Of a DNA stretch of 64,000 bases, positions 24,311-37,449 are shown piece by piece. The notes under the pieces were generated by a model. The model ran no database searches. It saw only the letters and a list, made by a program, of their open reading frames with translations, and was not told the DNA's origin. The stretch's first letter is position 1. Every line of letters starts with the position of its first letter. The position numbers were made by a program, and so were the translations under genes. The stretch spans positions 62,001 to 126,000 of the forward strand of contig JAURVB010007713.1 in the NCBI GenBank assembly GCA_033002965.1. The letters run 5' to 3'. Origin of the DNA: Piper betle. Its lineage: Eukaryota; Streptophyta; Magnoliopsida; Piperales; Piperaceae.

Positions 24311-26797
24311 AATAATGATTCATGATGATTGTTTAACTTGTTACAAGTTTAGGCCCACCCTGTTCATTTTCCACTTTCCATTTGCATTCACATACAAAAT
24401 ATCTTTAGTAGTTTACAAAATATCATTCAAATTCATTATACACACAATTCAATACATCGCCAATGACATTCGACAAGTAGATATGTGCACGATTTCATTA
24501 CTGCTCCTCAGCAGTCCCAACGGTGTTCATTCCTCGAGACTCTCACCTATATATAATAAGCAGGCATCAATAACGAGTGTTACCAGTCAAGAAATAACTA
24601 AAAACAAACTAACATAGGAGAGCTGATCCTCCTGTTGAATAAAAAACTCAAACACTTCCTCAAGAACTTCCATTGGGTAGTAATGGGAGTCGTCGACCTT
24701 GGGCGGCAACGCCCCCTTTTCCATATCATTTTATTTCCTTGGTCATTTAAACTATCCATTTGCATGGGAAAATCATTATCTTTCCTCTCAACCATCTGCA
24801 TCTGCCGCATTACTCTTAGCCCTATGTACAGAGACCGAGTACTCTTAGGCATGCGCCTTCAGTACCCTTTTACACTACAAGTCTAGACATGTGCTACACA
24901 ACAATCCATAAACCTCCACACTTCTTTGAATTTTACAAACTCAAAGGTGGAGCTATCAGCATCCCTCGAAAATGGAGTGGACACTCACCAATTTCAGAGC
25001 CAGCTTTGACAAACACATGCCCTATCTCAAGACGTGGTCGTCATTTTCCCTCATCTGACATATCATTGAAAACACAAAAACTACATATACATAGGCCTGG
25101 GTAGGGAATTCAGTATAATAGGCCCGAAGGCATCATGAGCTGGACCTAAGTTTCGAAAACAAACTCGAGGGAACTCATCATTGAGGGTTAATAATCTGGA
25201 AATACGATTTGGCTAAATGGCCCATGTGGAATGGGATATGATAAATCCACCACTCGACATGTCCTCTTTCCTATTAAAAACAAAACACAATAGAATGAGA
25301 TAAAATTGGTTTCGAGTACTAAACAAAACTGGCAGAAGCTCCAAGCGCATCCTCATGCCTAGGCGATGAGTTCCTACTTTGTACCTACACATTAAATCTA
25401 AAAGCTAACGCCCGCTAACTGAATGATGCATCAAATATCTTATAGCATACACACACCATATCATACATCAATCACACATAACATTTTCTAACCTACTTTG
25501 CATTAGATTACGATAATTATTTAGTTTACCTAATTAGTTCCTTAACATCCGTTTTACTACACTTAAATCGAGCAAAATTCATATTTTTATTTACAATCAA
25601 AATATCTAACAAGACAATTCATCAATCCTAGCATATTGTGCTAACAATCATTGATTTTAAATAATCAAATTGGAGGAAATTCTACCTCATGTCGTCAGTC
25701 ATCGGCGACAACTAGGGTTTCATCACGTGTCTCGAAGTTCAAATTCAACACTCGACAGTGTCTGAAGTTCGATCGGGCTCAACTTGATGAGCTCGGTAGA
25801 AGATTCGGTGATGTCCAGCGAATCCAATTTTTGGTGGTTTTGGCAACTTTCTGAAAGTTTTCAGTGGTTTTCTAGTAACTGTTCTGCGGTTTTTCGACAA
25901 CTATTGCTAGTGGCAGCTACCTACAGGATGGTGATGGTATGGGGTACCGTTGGCTCTAGATAGGAGACCATGACACGTTTGTGACATTGACATGGTCGGC
26001 GGAGGCGGCTGCTCACCAGAAACTTACAAAAGAAGGTTGTTGGTGGAGGGGTGTGGAAGTCCGGCTGATGTGGGCGACGCTGGGCTCCACTTCGAATAGG
26101 AAAGGGCAAGGGAAGGTTGGTGACATGAAGCCAGCAACTAGATGTCAGCGGCAACAGTCACCAGTGACGAGAGCTCAGCATAAAAGCTCAGCTTCCTCGC
26201 GTCGTGGAGGCCGGGCGATGGCCGGGGGCGATCGGGGCAGCATGGCACCATGGGGCCTAGCCGCGGTGGTGCAATGGCATTGGTGGTGGCATTGGCAACG
26301 AACGTAGGGGGTGGAAAAATGCCGGTAGGGGAAAGAAATGGTTCGGTGGCGATATCGTAAACAAAACTTAACTCGACTCCAACTCAAGTCAAAAATAATA
26401 ACTAAGTCGTAATAAATCCTAAAAAAATCCAGAAAAATTACCAAAATCTCACAAAATTTATTACACACCATCACACTACAATGACATGTTTTATAACTAA
26501 TAGCTCACCCAAACTGCCATATAACATGTCCTAATGTGTTATTCGGCTTAAAAATAATTCTATGATCAAATACAAATAAAAAATATAAATAACATACTTT
26601 CATATATTTTGATAACTCATTTTTGACCATCTTTCTGACTTCATCATCATATACTTTAGTACACTTAACCCTCATCGCTCATAACTCACGATTGGCCTCA
26701 ACTCAGCACGCGGTTCATGAAATTGACTCAACTCGAACTGACGGTTTAACCAACTGGTTCGTTAATGTAAACTCTGACTCAAGTCACAGGTTGTACA
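24310..26797 (-). repeat. Long LTR (family II), minus orientation
   Basis: Its minus-strand start at 26797 reads TGTACAACC then GTGACTTGAG, and continues like the copy starting at 17474 (CCGTCAGTTCGAG, then AACCATTTC-type phrases). A GC-rich leader-like tract occupies 25900-26340. The part below 25860 matches 32135-33420: minus-strand CTTCTACCGAGCTCATC corresponds to TTCTACCGAACTCATCC at about 32143. The 3' end is missing or decayed below 24310. ORFs at 24598-24852, 25981-26307 and 26175-26474 fall in this LTR and are not genes. Confidence 0.6.
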
Positions 26798-26799
26798 AT

Positions 26800-26970
26800 C
26801 ATACCCTAACACTAAGCTTTCACGTGGACTCTTCAAGGGGAATAAACTATATGCTCCTCTGATCCATGTTTCATCAACAAACTACACAGTTGCAAAATAG
26901 GAGCTTCGTGTACATGGTGTTGGTCCTCTAAGACTTTGAGGCTTAGCTCCTATAGAAGACTTGTTAGTAC
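26800..26970. other. Short interval between LTR copies
   Basis: Nothing recognisable apart from flanking LTR ends. Confidence 0.3.
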
Positions 26971-28090
26971 CCAAAGTTTAACTTCCTAGTTACCCATAAA
27001 CAACTAAAACACGCATAAACACCCAGTGATAACTATAGATGGCCAAAACATACAAGGTCTGGAACGAGCCCCCACCTCTTGTGAGCCATTAAATCTGCCA
27101 CCCCCCCCACCCCCACCCCTTTGTTGGCCAATGCCAGAGATACTCACAACTCACATACATATATAATAAGAAAATGTTAGTAATCGAAAAATTACTGAAT
27201 AAAAAGTAAAATGGGTGGTAGATGGATGTTGAATTATTCACGAAAATACTGAACTTTCAAGAATAACCACTCACAAGGCAATAATAGGAGAGTGAAAGTA
27301 TTACTTTTGGATAAAAGTTGGCGCGACAGCATGACGTATCATACATACATACAATAAAATCATACACTTACACCCTCACTACAACCTCTATACAACAACT
27401 GCTAGGTACTCGAATGGCAAAGGGGACCAATTTTTAGTGCTAAAGTTTTGGAAATGTGTTGTGTTATACATTACAAAATAAACCATACTAATCTGGGTAG
27501 GATGAGTACTAGCACAATCTTCGTGTCTCCATAACTCTCAACGTAAAAATGAAACCCTTATATACATACTTATAGCGCTTGGGTAGGGAATTAAATAATA
27601 TACTTGACTGGATTTGATAAGTTAGAAATACATCAAGGGATCTCAACATTGAAGTTTTAATAAACATCTGAAAAGTTCAGCTAGATAGCCTAATATTTGT
27701 TGCATTAATAAAACACTACTAGTACCGTCCTAATGGGATAATTACGGCTAAACTTCGCTCAAGAAATCAAGCAAAGATTTCAAGCTTAGGGAAACCTACC
27801 GATCTGGCAAGTAAAGCTCCTCGACCTAGCACAACAAGCCCACTCAGAGTGTCCAAGATTGAGACAAACTAATCAAATTTTAAACAAGGCACACAACACA
27901 AGACAAAGCCTCGAATCATGTGATAACACACGAATAAACTAAAACATCATAATTAACGTAACAATTACCCCATAATTACTATTAAGCTTATTAGTTATGA
28001 TTAAAGAAGTGTAAAAACCATGATTTTTATTACAAGACTTGAACCTAAATATTATGAAATAAATATCGATGAACCAATATGGTTGGTTAT
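26970..28090 (-). repeat. Long-LTR fragment (family I), minus orientation
   Basis: Minus-strand reading gives phrases near 27600-27740 and 27760-28010 that parallel 4240-4620 of the plus-strand LTR, including the AACCATAATTAA-type phrase. A run of C (27098-27118) interrupts it. No termini are visible. Confidence 0.5.
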
Positions 28091-28140
28091 CAAGTCGACT
28101 GGTCATGATTCGACGTAAGGTCACCTAGAAAATACCTATT

Positions 28141-28603
28141 CATGAATGGATGATGGGGTGTGAGAATTTAATGAAGGGGCTCGTTGAACCTAGGAAATAT
28201 CTATGGATGATGGGGTATGAGAATTTAATGGAGGGAATGGTTGAAGTGTATATATATGCAAAAGGAGGGGATCGTTGGGGGGGGGGGAGACTTTTTCCTA
28301 GCCATCAAATTCTTCTTGCCTCCTCTTCGTCCCAGGCGACCTCCCCGTTTCTGCGTGAGTATTTCATCCCTCATCTTATTTATTTCCATTAGGATTCTTG
28401 CATGCAAGGTTTGTTGGAGACGTCCTGCTAAGTTGCTAGATCCCTAGCGTCTTATGTATGGGGTTCTTGTCGACTGCTTGGTATGAACTGCTGCAAGTCT
28501 TTGGGGTCGGGTGTTGGTTTTGTTGTGGGTGTGCTGCTTTGCTTCATCCTTTGATTGGCAAGAATTGTTGGGATTCTTTGAATTGCTTAGTTGTTTTGTT
28601 AAT
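28141..28603. other. Repeat-flanking DNA with a degenerate duplication
   Basis: GATGGGGTATGAGAATTTAATG-type phrases occur at about 28150 and 28208, a 58-base tandem duplication. A G run lies at 28276-28285. No gene is seen. Confidence 0.4.
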
Positions 28604-28920
28604 GGACATGTCAGAATGGACCTGACAGTCAATAATGGACATGTCAGAATGGACTTGACAGCCAAAAATGGATATGTCAGAATGGACCTGACAGCCAATA
28701 ATAAACATGTCAGAATGGACTTGACAGCCAAAAATGGATATGTCAGAATAGACCTGACTACCAATAATGGACATGTCAGAATGGACCTGACAGCCAAAAA
28801 TGGATATATCAGAATGGACCTGACAACCAATAATGGACAGTCAGAATGGACCTGACAGCAAATAATGACTAATCTCAAAATGACCTGGGAGACCACCTAA
28901 TCTCAGAATGACCTGAGAGC
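28604..28920. repeat. 33-bp minisatellite of hairpin units
   Basis: Eight units start at 28604, 28637, 28670, 28703, 28736, 28769, 28802 and 28835 (the last 32 bases), followed by two diverged units to about 28920. Unit tails alternate mainly between AATAAT and AAAAAT and heads between GGACATG and GGATATG, suggesting a 66-base dimer. Within a unit TGTCAG, seven bases, CTGACA form a perfect inverted repeat. The last unit has TCTCAG, six bases, CTGAGA, also perfect. Long ORFs on both strands here are a result of the unit length being divisible by three. Confidence 0.95.
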
Positions 28921-28929
28921 CTATAGAAC

Positions 28930-30590
28930 TTCATTGAGCTTGATCCCGACATGGGTATGTAGGCTAATCAAGATTGTTTGATTTCAGCTCACTTAAGGAA
29001 GAATGAAAGTATGGTTGGTGGTTCTTTTACAAACTCAGGGTAGGAGAATGGATAGTAAATTGGACTTCCTTTTATTGTCTTGTGTTATACATGTGGCTTT
29101 GGGAAACGATCCAAGACTGTGGAACTATTATTATTATGTCATGACTAACCATAATTTACTTTAAGTGAGTCATACTTATGGTTTTAAGAGAAATCATGTA
29201 ACATATAAGTAACGCCCAGATCGGTTAAGGCTGCTCGTTACGGGGTTGGTTTGGTATAATTTCGAGTAACGCCTAGCCAGCTAGGCCCACAAAATTGTAA
29301 AAAATGGCGGGTCGTTACAAAAAGCTTAGGGGCTTATTAAGGATTAATTGAATAAAATCCTAATTAAACCCAAATCTAAAATAACTAGGGCTACTAAATT
29401 TTGATGAATTTTCTAACAATCTAAATTGGCTCTGATTGGACTGAAAATTTGTAGGTTTACTTCTTAATGGGCTAATGTATAACTTTTATTTTTATAGTGC
29501 GTTAGACCTATGTGCACACTCTGTTTCCAAGTTCATCTATCTAATGGGTTATTTCTAGATTTCAAAAATTCTAGAGAAAATTCTTCTAGGATCCTAACCT
29601 TATGGGCTTCCTCTCCATAAAATACTGGCTTGAAGGCTATCTGAGCCTTCCTAGGGAAAATTTCAAGACTAGGCCTATATAGGATGCAAGAGAAATTCCT
29701 AATGTGCAGTCTAGTATCCATAGGCTCTAAAATTTTACATGGGCCTAGTGAGCTCCTAATAGGATACATGCACAAAATTTTAAGGAGTTTTGCACCCAAC
29801 AACCATGACAACCTAATTTTACAAGGAATGACAGAGATTAAGGTTAAACCCTACTTCTTTGCACACTTCAGAAAAAGGAGATTAAATTACTACGCAACTG
29901 AGCTCAGTTCAAGCTCATGTTTGACAGTTTTTTCATATACACTTAGTAAAACTTAATTTATTTTCTTAGCATTTTAGAAGGCTTTTATGTACCCTATTTC
30001 AATCATTAACACAAGCCTACACAGGACAGCGTGTGTAGTTCTTGATTACACATGATGTTTATGCCCTTAATAAAGTCATTTGAGTGTAAAATTTTATAGA
30101 AGTGTAGATAACTCCAATGTCTAAATATGAGAAAAAGTATTTACATATATCTAATTACACAGGGAGATAAAAATCACACAAGTAACATCACGGATTAGGC
30201 ATAAATGCAAAAAAGCTTATAAATGATATGATCTAGACATGATACAGTTGCAAAATGTGTACAAAATGCATATGGATGCAAAGCTATGTGAGTCAGGAGT
30301 AAAATGCAACAAAGATAACATCATAAGAGTGAGATATGGTGATATGACATATTAAAGTTGTTGATAATGAAGTGTCTGTACATGAAGGCATGTGCAAATC
30401 ATATCTCATTGAACATATGCAAGAAAATCATGAAACTAAACTTAAATGAAATGAGAGACGCTAAGCTACAACCTAGGGCAAGCCTAACATAAAAGACAAC
30501 CACTCACAACAAGCAAAACACTCAAGAAATACAAGAAAATAAGAGGGGAAAACACATGCCACCGAGGAGGAAGGAAACTAAGATGGAGTG
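28930..30590. other. Retroelement-derived DNA, unclassified
   Basis: TAACGCCCAGATCGG near 29212 and GGGTCGTTACA near 29322 look like LTR termini 110 bases apart, but no second copy confirms them. The rest is AT-rich with no domain. ORFs at 29533-29811 and 29684-29956 overlap on opposite strands and are not supported. Confidence 0.35.
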
Positions 30591-31920
30591 GTTTCCTAGG
30601 CCATTGAATAGATGGTTTGGAGTTCCAAAGGTTGTTAGATGAGGCTAGGAGGAGAAGAAAGAGCTCAAGAGGTGAAGGGGATGAGGTGAAGAGATGGGAA
30701 AAGAAAAGGAGGAGAAGGGGTTTAAAAAGAAGGAGAAAATAGGCCTATCACAAGGGTGCTAGGAGAGCGCATGGGCACTGGCTACAATGACCATCCACAT
30801 TGGGCAACACAAGCTATAACCTACCTGTCATGGTTTGACAAGTGAGAGCGCAAGAGCACTAATAGCCTTGGCACAAGGAGGTCAGACGGGTGCAAGGGTG
30901 TCGATGCCAGAAACCAAAACTCTAATTGGCTAAGTGCTAGCACAAGGGTGATGTGTTGGCACCTTTGTTGAACTCTAGGTTCTTTCATGCACACTAACAC
31001 TGAAACCAAACACACACACACCAGAGATGCACTAGACACGTGGAGATATAGTCCTATGGCCTATCTATAACACCGCACACATGGGAAAGAAAGAAGAAAG
31101 CCAAGACAATCGAGTGTCCGACCGAGTGTACTAACACCAAGGCAAATAGAGTCCAGAAAAGCAAGCAACATACCATATTTTATAACATATCAATGGTTAA
31201 TAAACACCAGTCACATGCTACTCAACTGGGTTAACCAGCGAACCAAAACAAAGCCCATGGTCAAATAGCCTAGGTTTTGCACCCTAAAAATGAATAAACG
31301 ACGGACCTAGTCTACACCATGCTTCAAGCTCTTGGTTGCTCAGCTACAAAACTCCTACTCTGGACAATAATATAAAAATATGTCAAATCTAGGCTATCTT
31401 ACCAATGCCTAGATGATATAGCATGACATGGATATGATGATAATCTCATACAGCATACTTACAACACTTAAACATTCATACAACATCATAAAAATATCAT
31501 ATAATGGTTAAACATCTATAAGCAAAGCATACATGAAAAATAGCAAATAAATACAAACTGGTTTGGGGTATCAAGGCCTTGATTCTAGATTAGAGCATCG
31601 TGGTACTGAGGTCTAAAAGACAATAACAACTGAGGCAAATGGTGCTAAGACTCTTGGGTTTCAGGTCATGATGCAAGCCCTGTATTCACCGAAATAACAC
31701 CAAAGCGTTGTGGCCATGCTATTCAATGCCACACGCTATGGCAGGGTTTTCAAACCTCAATTTGCTCAACTCTTTAATTTTGAATCTGATTTTAATCAAT
31801 AAAATCAAGGTTTTCATCCTTCTTAAATATAAAATCATGTACTATAGCATGTTTTTAATTTACAATGTTTTTCCCTACTTTCTCATGATTTTAATTAAGA
31901 AGGTAAACTACATATCAGTC
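30591..31920. other. Unclassified repeat-like DNA, no gene seen
   Basis: A purine-rich stretch (30600-30740, GGAGGAGAAG-type) resembles one near 37960-38000. The ORF at 30821-31039 has no recognisable domain. Confidence 0.35.
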
Positions 31921-31924
31921 ATGC

Positions 31925-34031
31925 TTTGTTTACTTGTTTGCACATCATGACATGCGTGTAGGACCATGTTAGAACCCAGACATCTCATTCATGTTTTACA
32001 TGTGAGATCACCATCTTAAGACGCCGAGGGTAAATCCAGGCCGGCTTAACTTAATCAAGTAGATTAGTGAATGGTTCGGTCGCTGGTAACATTTTCTGGG
32101 TTAGTTCATGGGTGAACCGAAACGGGGTGTTACAGAAGATTTTCTACCGAACTCATCCAGTCGAACTCGATAAAACTTAAGGTGCTGCCAAGCGCCGAAT
32201 TCGAGCTTCGAGACGCGCAATAAAACCCTAGTCATCGCTGATTGCTAACAAAGCAAGGTATAATTACCCCCGATTTATTTATTTAAAATTGATAATTATT
32301 AGTACAACATGGTTGGATTGATTGTTTGATATGATGAATGCCTGATTGTGAATGAAGTGATGATTTGCTTGATAGTGAATGGATGTTAGTGATCTAGCTA
32401 AGTAAACTAAATTTGAGCCTGCTAATTGACCACAACGTAACTTAGAAAAACATAATGAAATTGGTATGAATAGGATGAGTTAAAATTATTTTTACACTAA
32501 TGATTGTTGATTGTTTGATAGATGATGATTGTGTTATGAGTCTGATCTCATGATGAGTTTAATGCATCATTCAGTTAATGGGCGTTAGCTTCTAGATTTG
32601 ATGTATAAGTATGGAGTAGGAGCTTGCCACACAGGCAAGCACCCACAATTGGAGCTTCTACTACGTCCGTTTAGGACTCGATCCCGATGTATTGTCTTAT
32701 TCTATCGTGATTTGTTTTAACAAGTAAGCAGAAGTGTCGGTGGTGGATTTATTGTATCCCACTCCACACAAGCCATTTAGCCAATGGTATTTCCAAATTA
32801 ATAACCATCTAGGATGAGATCCCTCTAGTATGTTTTCGAAACTTAGATCCAGCTCATGATGATTTCGGGCCTATTTTACTAAATTCTCTACCCCAGGCCT
32901 ATGTGTAAGTAGTTTTTGGGTTTTCAGTGAGATGTATGATGAGGGAAATCGATGGCCACGTCTTGAGATAGGGTGCGTGTTTGTCAAAGCGGGCTCTGGA
33001 ATTAGTGAGTGTCCACTCCATTCTCGAGGGATCTCGGATAACTCCACCTTTGAGTTCCTCAAACCTGGAGAAGTGTGGAGGTCTACGGGTACTACTTTGT
33101 AGCTCATGTCTAGAATTGTAGTGTAAAAGGGTACTAAAAGCGCATGCGTGAGAGTATTCGGCCATTGTACTTAGGGCCAAGATTAATGCGGATGATCTAG
33201 AAGGCTAAGAAGAAAGAGAATGATTTTCCCGTGTAAAGGGATAGTTTAAATGGCTAAGGAAAGAGAATGATATGGAAAGTGGATGCTACCATCCGATGTT
33301 GACGGCTCCCATTATTGCTCTTGTGAGAGTTCTTGAGGAACTGTATTAGGTTTTTATTCAATAGGAGGGTCAACTCTCCTGTGTCAGTTTGTTATTTGTT
33401 ATTTCTGAACCGGTAACACTTGTTATTAACGTCTTTTTATTATATATGTAGGTGAGAATCTCGAGGAATGAGCACCATCATAACTGTGGAGGAGCAACAA
33501 TGAAATTCCACACACATGTACCTATCGACTGTAATTGGTGATGTATTGAATTGTGTGGATAATGAATTTGAATGATATTTTGTAAACTGTTAAAGATATT
33601 TTGTATGTGAATGCAAATAGAAAATGGAAATTGAATAGTGAGTTACAAAGTGAAGATAATTAGAATGTGAAAATCATGCTATGTTTAGACGGTGTTTTCA
33701 ATTTTTATTGCTATACATATATAATGTTTATTGTTGACAGGGTGTATTGTACTTTTAGGGGGACTCTGTTTGTCTCATTTTCAAAATAGATATTTTTTTG
33801 AACTTTTTATTTGTTTGTTTTGTTTGTTTACTTGTTTGCAAATCATGGAATGTATGTAGGACAATGTTAAAACCCAAGCATGTCATCCATGCTTTACATG
33901 TTACATCATCGTCTTGAGTCGTCAATAGTAGATACGGGTCGGCTTAGCAGTATCTAGTAAATTAGCGAATGGTGCAGTCACCAATGACATTTTCAGGTTG
34001 GTTTACGGGTGAACCAAAATGGGGTGTTACA
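31925..34031 (+). repeat. Two LTR 3' ends (family II) in direct order, 1.9-kb spacing
   Basis: About 209 bases at 31925-32134 recur at 33823-34031: both begin TTTGTTTACTTGTTTGCA and end GGGTGTTACA. Between them, 32135-33822 matches the inner part of the LTRs at 24310-25860 (minus) and 18204-19300. The shared block begins upstream of the TGTTAGAACCC or TGTTAAAACCC motif, so it is not simply a pair of short LTRs. The likeliest reading is one LTR tail followed directly by a 5'-truncated second copy. Confidence 0.6.
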
Positions 34032-34540
34032 ATGATGCCCCAACATCTGATGATGTTAGTATTTTAATTTTATTTGTGTGATAAGGGTATGTGGAACAAG
34101 CAACTGCAACTCTAGTTTAACCTTCCACGTCATGTCATCAAGTAGTTACCTAACAAACAAGGTTGAAACCTAAGGTAAGAACTGGCTCATTCATATGATT
34201 AAAGTTCTATTTCTTGGTTGTAGCGAGTGTGCGCCTCTTCTACAACTCGGAAAGATCATTGGCTTCCTTTAAAGTTAACCTCTTAGTTGTGGTGGGGGTA
34301 TGCCTCTTCTACAACTTTCAGTGAACATATTGACAACCTTTAAGTTTAAAGCCTTCCCTATAATGTATGATGTAAGCATGCATATGGTAGTTATTGCACA
34401 TGGGTTTTTCCATCTTAAGCCTCCTTGAGGATTAAGATCTATTTCCACGATGTTTGTTTAACTTTAGTTAGTCCAACGAGTAGTTTGCCAAGTCTATTAT
34501 TGTAATTTGGAATAACCACAGGCTAAATTGGGGTGTTATA
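34032..34540 (+). repeat. 3' end of a family I long LTR
   Basis: The last 130 bases (AAGCCTCCTTGAGGATTAAG to GGGTGTTATA) match 5762-5882. A duplication of about 90 bases with TGCGCCTCTTCTACAACT and TGCCTCTTCTACAACT lies at 34215-34355. The 5' part is absent. Confidence 0.6.
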
Positions 34541-35750
34541 TAAGGGGTTCTATTTTCACGATGATTAGACAGATTATCAATGCTTGAAACTAGTTTCTAA
34601 CATGTTATCATGGTCTAAGTTATCCGTAATCACTTTATCAGTGCATTAGTATGAACCAAGTCAGAAGCATGAAAGGTCTAAACATAACAACATGATATTA
34701 CGTAGTTTTATTTTACTCAAGTAATGACTTAGTAGGCATAGTACACCAAGGCTTTGGTGCTTGCTCTTAAGGGTAGGCCAAAGTCTATATTCCAAGCTAC
34801 TATATTGATGGTGGTAATGATCACTAGTGGTTTTTTTTTAAGTTTCACGCGTGTTTTGTGGCCGCCACCTCATTTCCTAAAATGAGTTAATATGCAATAA
34901 CTCACAACAGCCCCAAGGTTCCAAATTAAGCTAATGTTTAGATGCCAAGGCGCCAAACATGCTTTAAGTTTTTCTTGGGTTTTATGTTTTGTTCATGTCT
35001 TCCAAGATCGGTATTGAAAAAAATATTCATACCTTTTAGTTAAGTTAACTTATAAGGGCTTACTAGTAACTCACACATTTAATTAAATTAACTCAATTAT
35101 TTTTTCATGTTGTGCTAAGTATGTTAACCTAATAGGGCTTACAAGTAGGTTGCATAAGTAAATTTTTATCAAATAATCAATTATTTAGTTTAAATTCAAT
35201 TATGACGTTATGTTCATATACATGTTATCAGTTTATTAAGTCTAGGTTCATGTTATGTTATGTTCAGTTAATGCAAATTATGATCGATGTTTTACTCATT
35301 TTTTTATCATATTTAATCGATCATAGTTTGATCTAACTTTCTTACTTTTGTTTACTATTATGTAAGTGGAGAACTCAACATCTATATTTGATTAATGAGA
35401 GGACAAAGTTTATCTTTGTACGCAGGTATCAGAGGCCTTTGGAGCAGCGAGATGAAGAAACTCAATATTTATGATTTTACTTATTCTTATTGTTTTCTTT
35501 TTGCATATTCGGACAACAATAGTTGTAGGATTTTGTTGAGATGGTACTTATATATATTTTTATTTAGATATATGGATATATATATTTGGTTATACATGGT
35601 GCCTAAATGAATGATCAATTTTATTAGTATTATTCCACACAGTTTCATGTTTTAATATTTGCATTTATGTCACGTTAAGCAAAAACAAGTAAATTAATTG
35701 CCTTGATTTAAGTTATTATCATGTGAGTGAATTGAGGTCATTACAGAAGG
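34541..35750. other. AT-rich intergenic DNA, no gene seen
   Basis: A phrase GGTATCAGAGGCC near 35425 resembles a tRNA-Met primer site but has no LTR end in front of it. The ORF at 35395-35610 is AT-rich and unsupported. Confidence 0.35.
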
Positions 35751-35754
35751 GCCT

Positions 35755-37300
35755 TTTAAGTCCAATTTTTGATGATTATCACCCTAGACTCTGTGGCCAA
35801 GAACATTGGAAGGCCATGCAAGAGATGTGTAGAGATGCCAAGAGCTTTCCAACGGATCAAGAACCATGCAAACCATAGTTCTCTACGGGAAGTTATGGCT
35901 TGTCAAAGTTTACATTTATCTCAGTTATGAGTTCGGAAGATCATTCAAAAAAATGATTGGCAATCAATCACCGTTGTGCTCATAGGATTTAGTCATTGGC
36001 TGATGCTTTGGCTACCAATCAAGCAATTTAGGGCAAAATTGCAGTGATCGAAAAATGTTCTAGATACTGGAAGGATGATAAGAAATGAACACAAGACTAC
36101 CAAGATTTTCGACAGAGTGATTGGCAGAGGGAGTGGCTACCGAACACTTAGAAATTCTAGGGAATTGATCATCTACTGAACTCATCAAATTAGGATTTTC
36201 ATGGGATGGATCTTTGATCGAGAGGGAGCTCCAATTTGGATACGGACATGGACAATATCATCCAAGGAAATTGGTAAGACTTGGTCTTTCCGGCAAGGGA
36301 TTTGGATTCCTCTCAATTCGATCGGTAGAGTATTCAATAGCTAAACAATTTGGGGCAATAAAATGTGTCCATTGGCCAAACTTGGTTGAACTTTCCAAAA
36401 GTCAAAAGTTGTATTGTTAGATCAATGGTAGAGATTAGCCACCTTTGGCTATAAATAGGGGCCTTCAGGGAAGGTTTACATTGAATGAAGTGAAGAGAAC
36501 ATGGGATGTTTTGTTAATTGCAAGCATTGTGTGTGCTTTGAGATCAAATGGCTTCTAATGTCACATTGGCTTGAGAGTTTGATAAAATCACATGTAAAGA
36601 TCATTGCTTTGTTATTCAATTGATCCAGTGAGGCCTTGTGTAATGGATGCGTTCTCAATTTGTAAACTCCAAGGGTGTTAGGTACCTAAGCCGATTGGTA
36701 GAGATTCAGTGAAGGCTGTAAGGGGTTAGTCTAGCTTCAGTTGGCGTTGTTCAAAGGTGTTAGAATGTTGTTCCTAGGTATAGAAGTGGTGTTAGTAGTC
36801 TTAGGCTTGGTGGAAAGAGTTTGTAAAAGAATAGTGTGCTTGTCACTTTGGCACAGTGGAGGCTTGTATAGAACAAGTCTTGCTGGTAGGTGTACAAGTG
36901 TTTGCCATATTGAAGCTAGAAGACCTACCTAACCAAAGGATTCGGTGGGCTAGGAGAGAGGAGTAGGAGTTCTAAACTTCTTTAAAAAAACTACTTGTAT
37001 CCTTTGTATTTGATCTCTCTTCCTCACTCTCCTTACCTTGCTTATCTACTTTGGTTATTATTTTGTGCATGAAGGATTGATCAATTGCTTCACACAAATA
37101 ACTTATTAAGAATGAAAATAACCATTTAATTCGTAATCTCTTCTATGGTTGGAATCTTAATCGCCAACATAAAGTGACTATTGGCAAATTAATTAGGTGA
37201 TCAATTTGGTTAACAGTCAAATTACTTGTGTTTGACAAGTTTGCTTTCATGGTTTGTGTGAGTTGTTTGATTCAAACTTATTTACTTGGATGATTTGATT
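35755..37300 (+). repeat. Candidate copia-type LTR, plus orientation
   Basis: A 1.5-kb stretch without coding sequence contains a strong TATA motif at 36450 and repeats of GATTGGTAG-type phrases, as in long LTRs of SIRE-like copia elements. I did not find a second copy or sharp ends, so the limits are approximate. ORFs at 36214-36420 and 36741-36932 have no recognisable domain. Confidence 0.35.
36450..36458 (+). promoter_or_regulatory. TATA box of candidate LTR promoter
   Basis: TATAAATAG lies in the context GGCTATAAATAGGGGCC, a canonical plant TATA box. If the surrounding unit is an LTR this is its U3 promoter. Confidence 0.5.
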
Positions 37301-37449
37301 ATATTCGCCAATACTTGCAAATGATTATGAATACAATATTGTCCACTATTCACATACTATGTTTGATTAAATTCTGCACTTATTACTTGATCATTTGTCA
37401 TGATTAATTGGTAGTCCTAAGATTCATAGGAATATTAATTTATTTATTT

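Noticed and set aside
28604..28866. CRISPR-like array
   Set aside because: Units are contiguous without unique spacers and the DNA is plant nuclear; it is a minisatellite.
28444..28896. 150-codon ORF on the minus strand and 114-codon ORF on the plus strand with an 11-residue repeat
   Set aside because: The 33-base unit is divisible by three, so any stop-free unit gives long ORFs on both strands; no start context or homology.
31966..34031. A short element with 170-bp LTRs (31966-32134 and 33868-34031)
   Set aside because: The similarity extends about 40 bases upstream of the supposed LTR starts, and there is no primer site or purine tract.
35425..35440. Primer-site-like GGTATCAGAGGCC
   Set aside because: No LTR terminus precedes it and no retroelement sequence follows.
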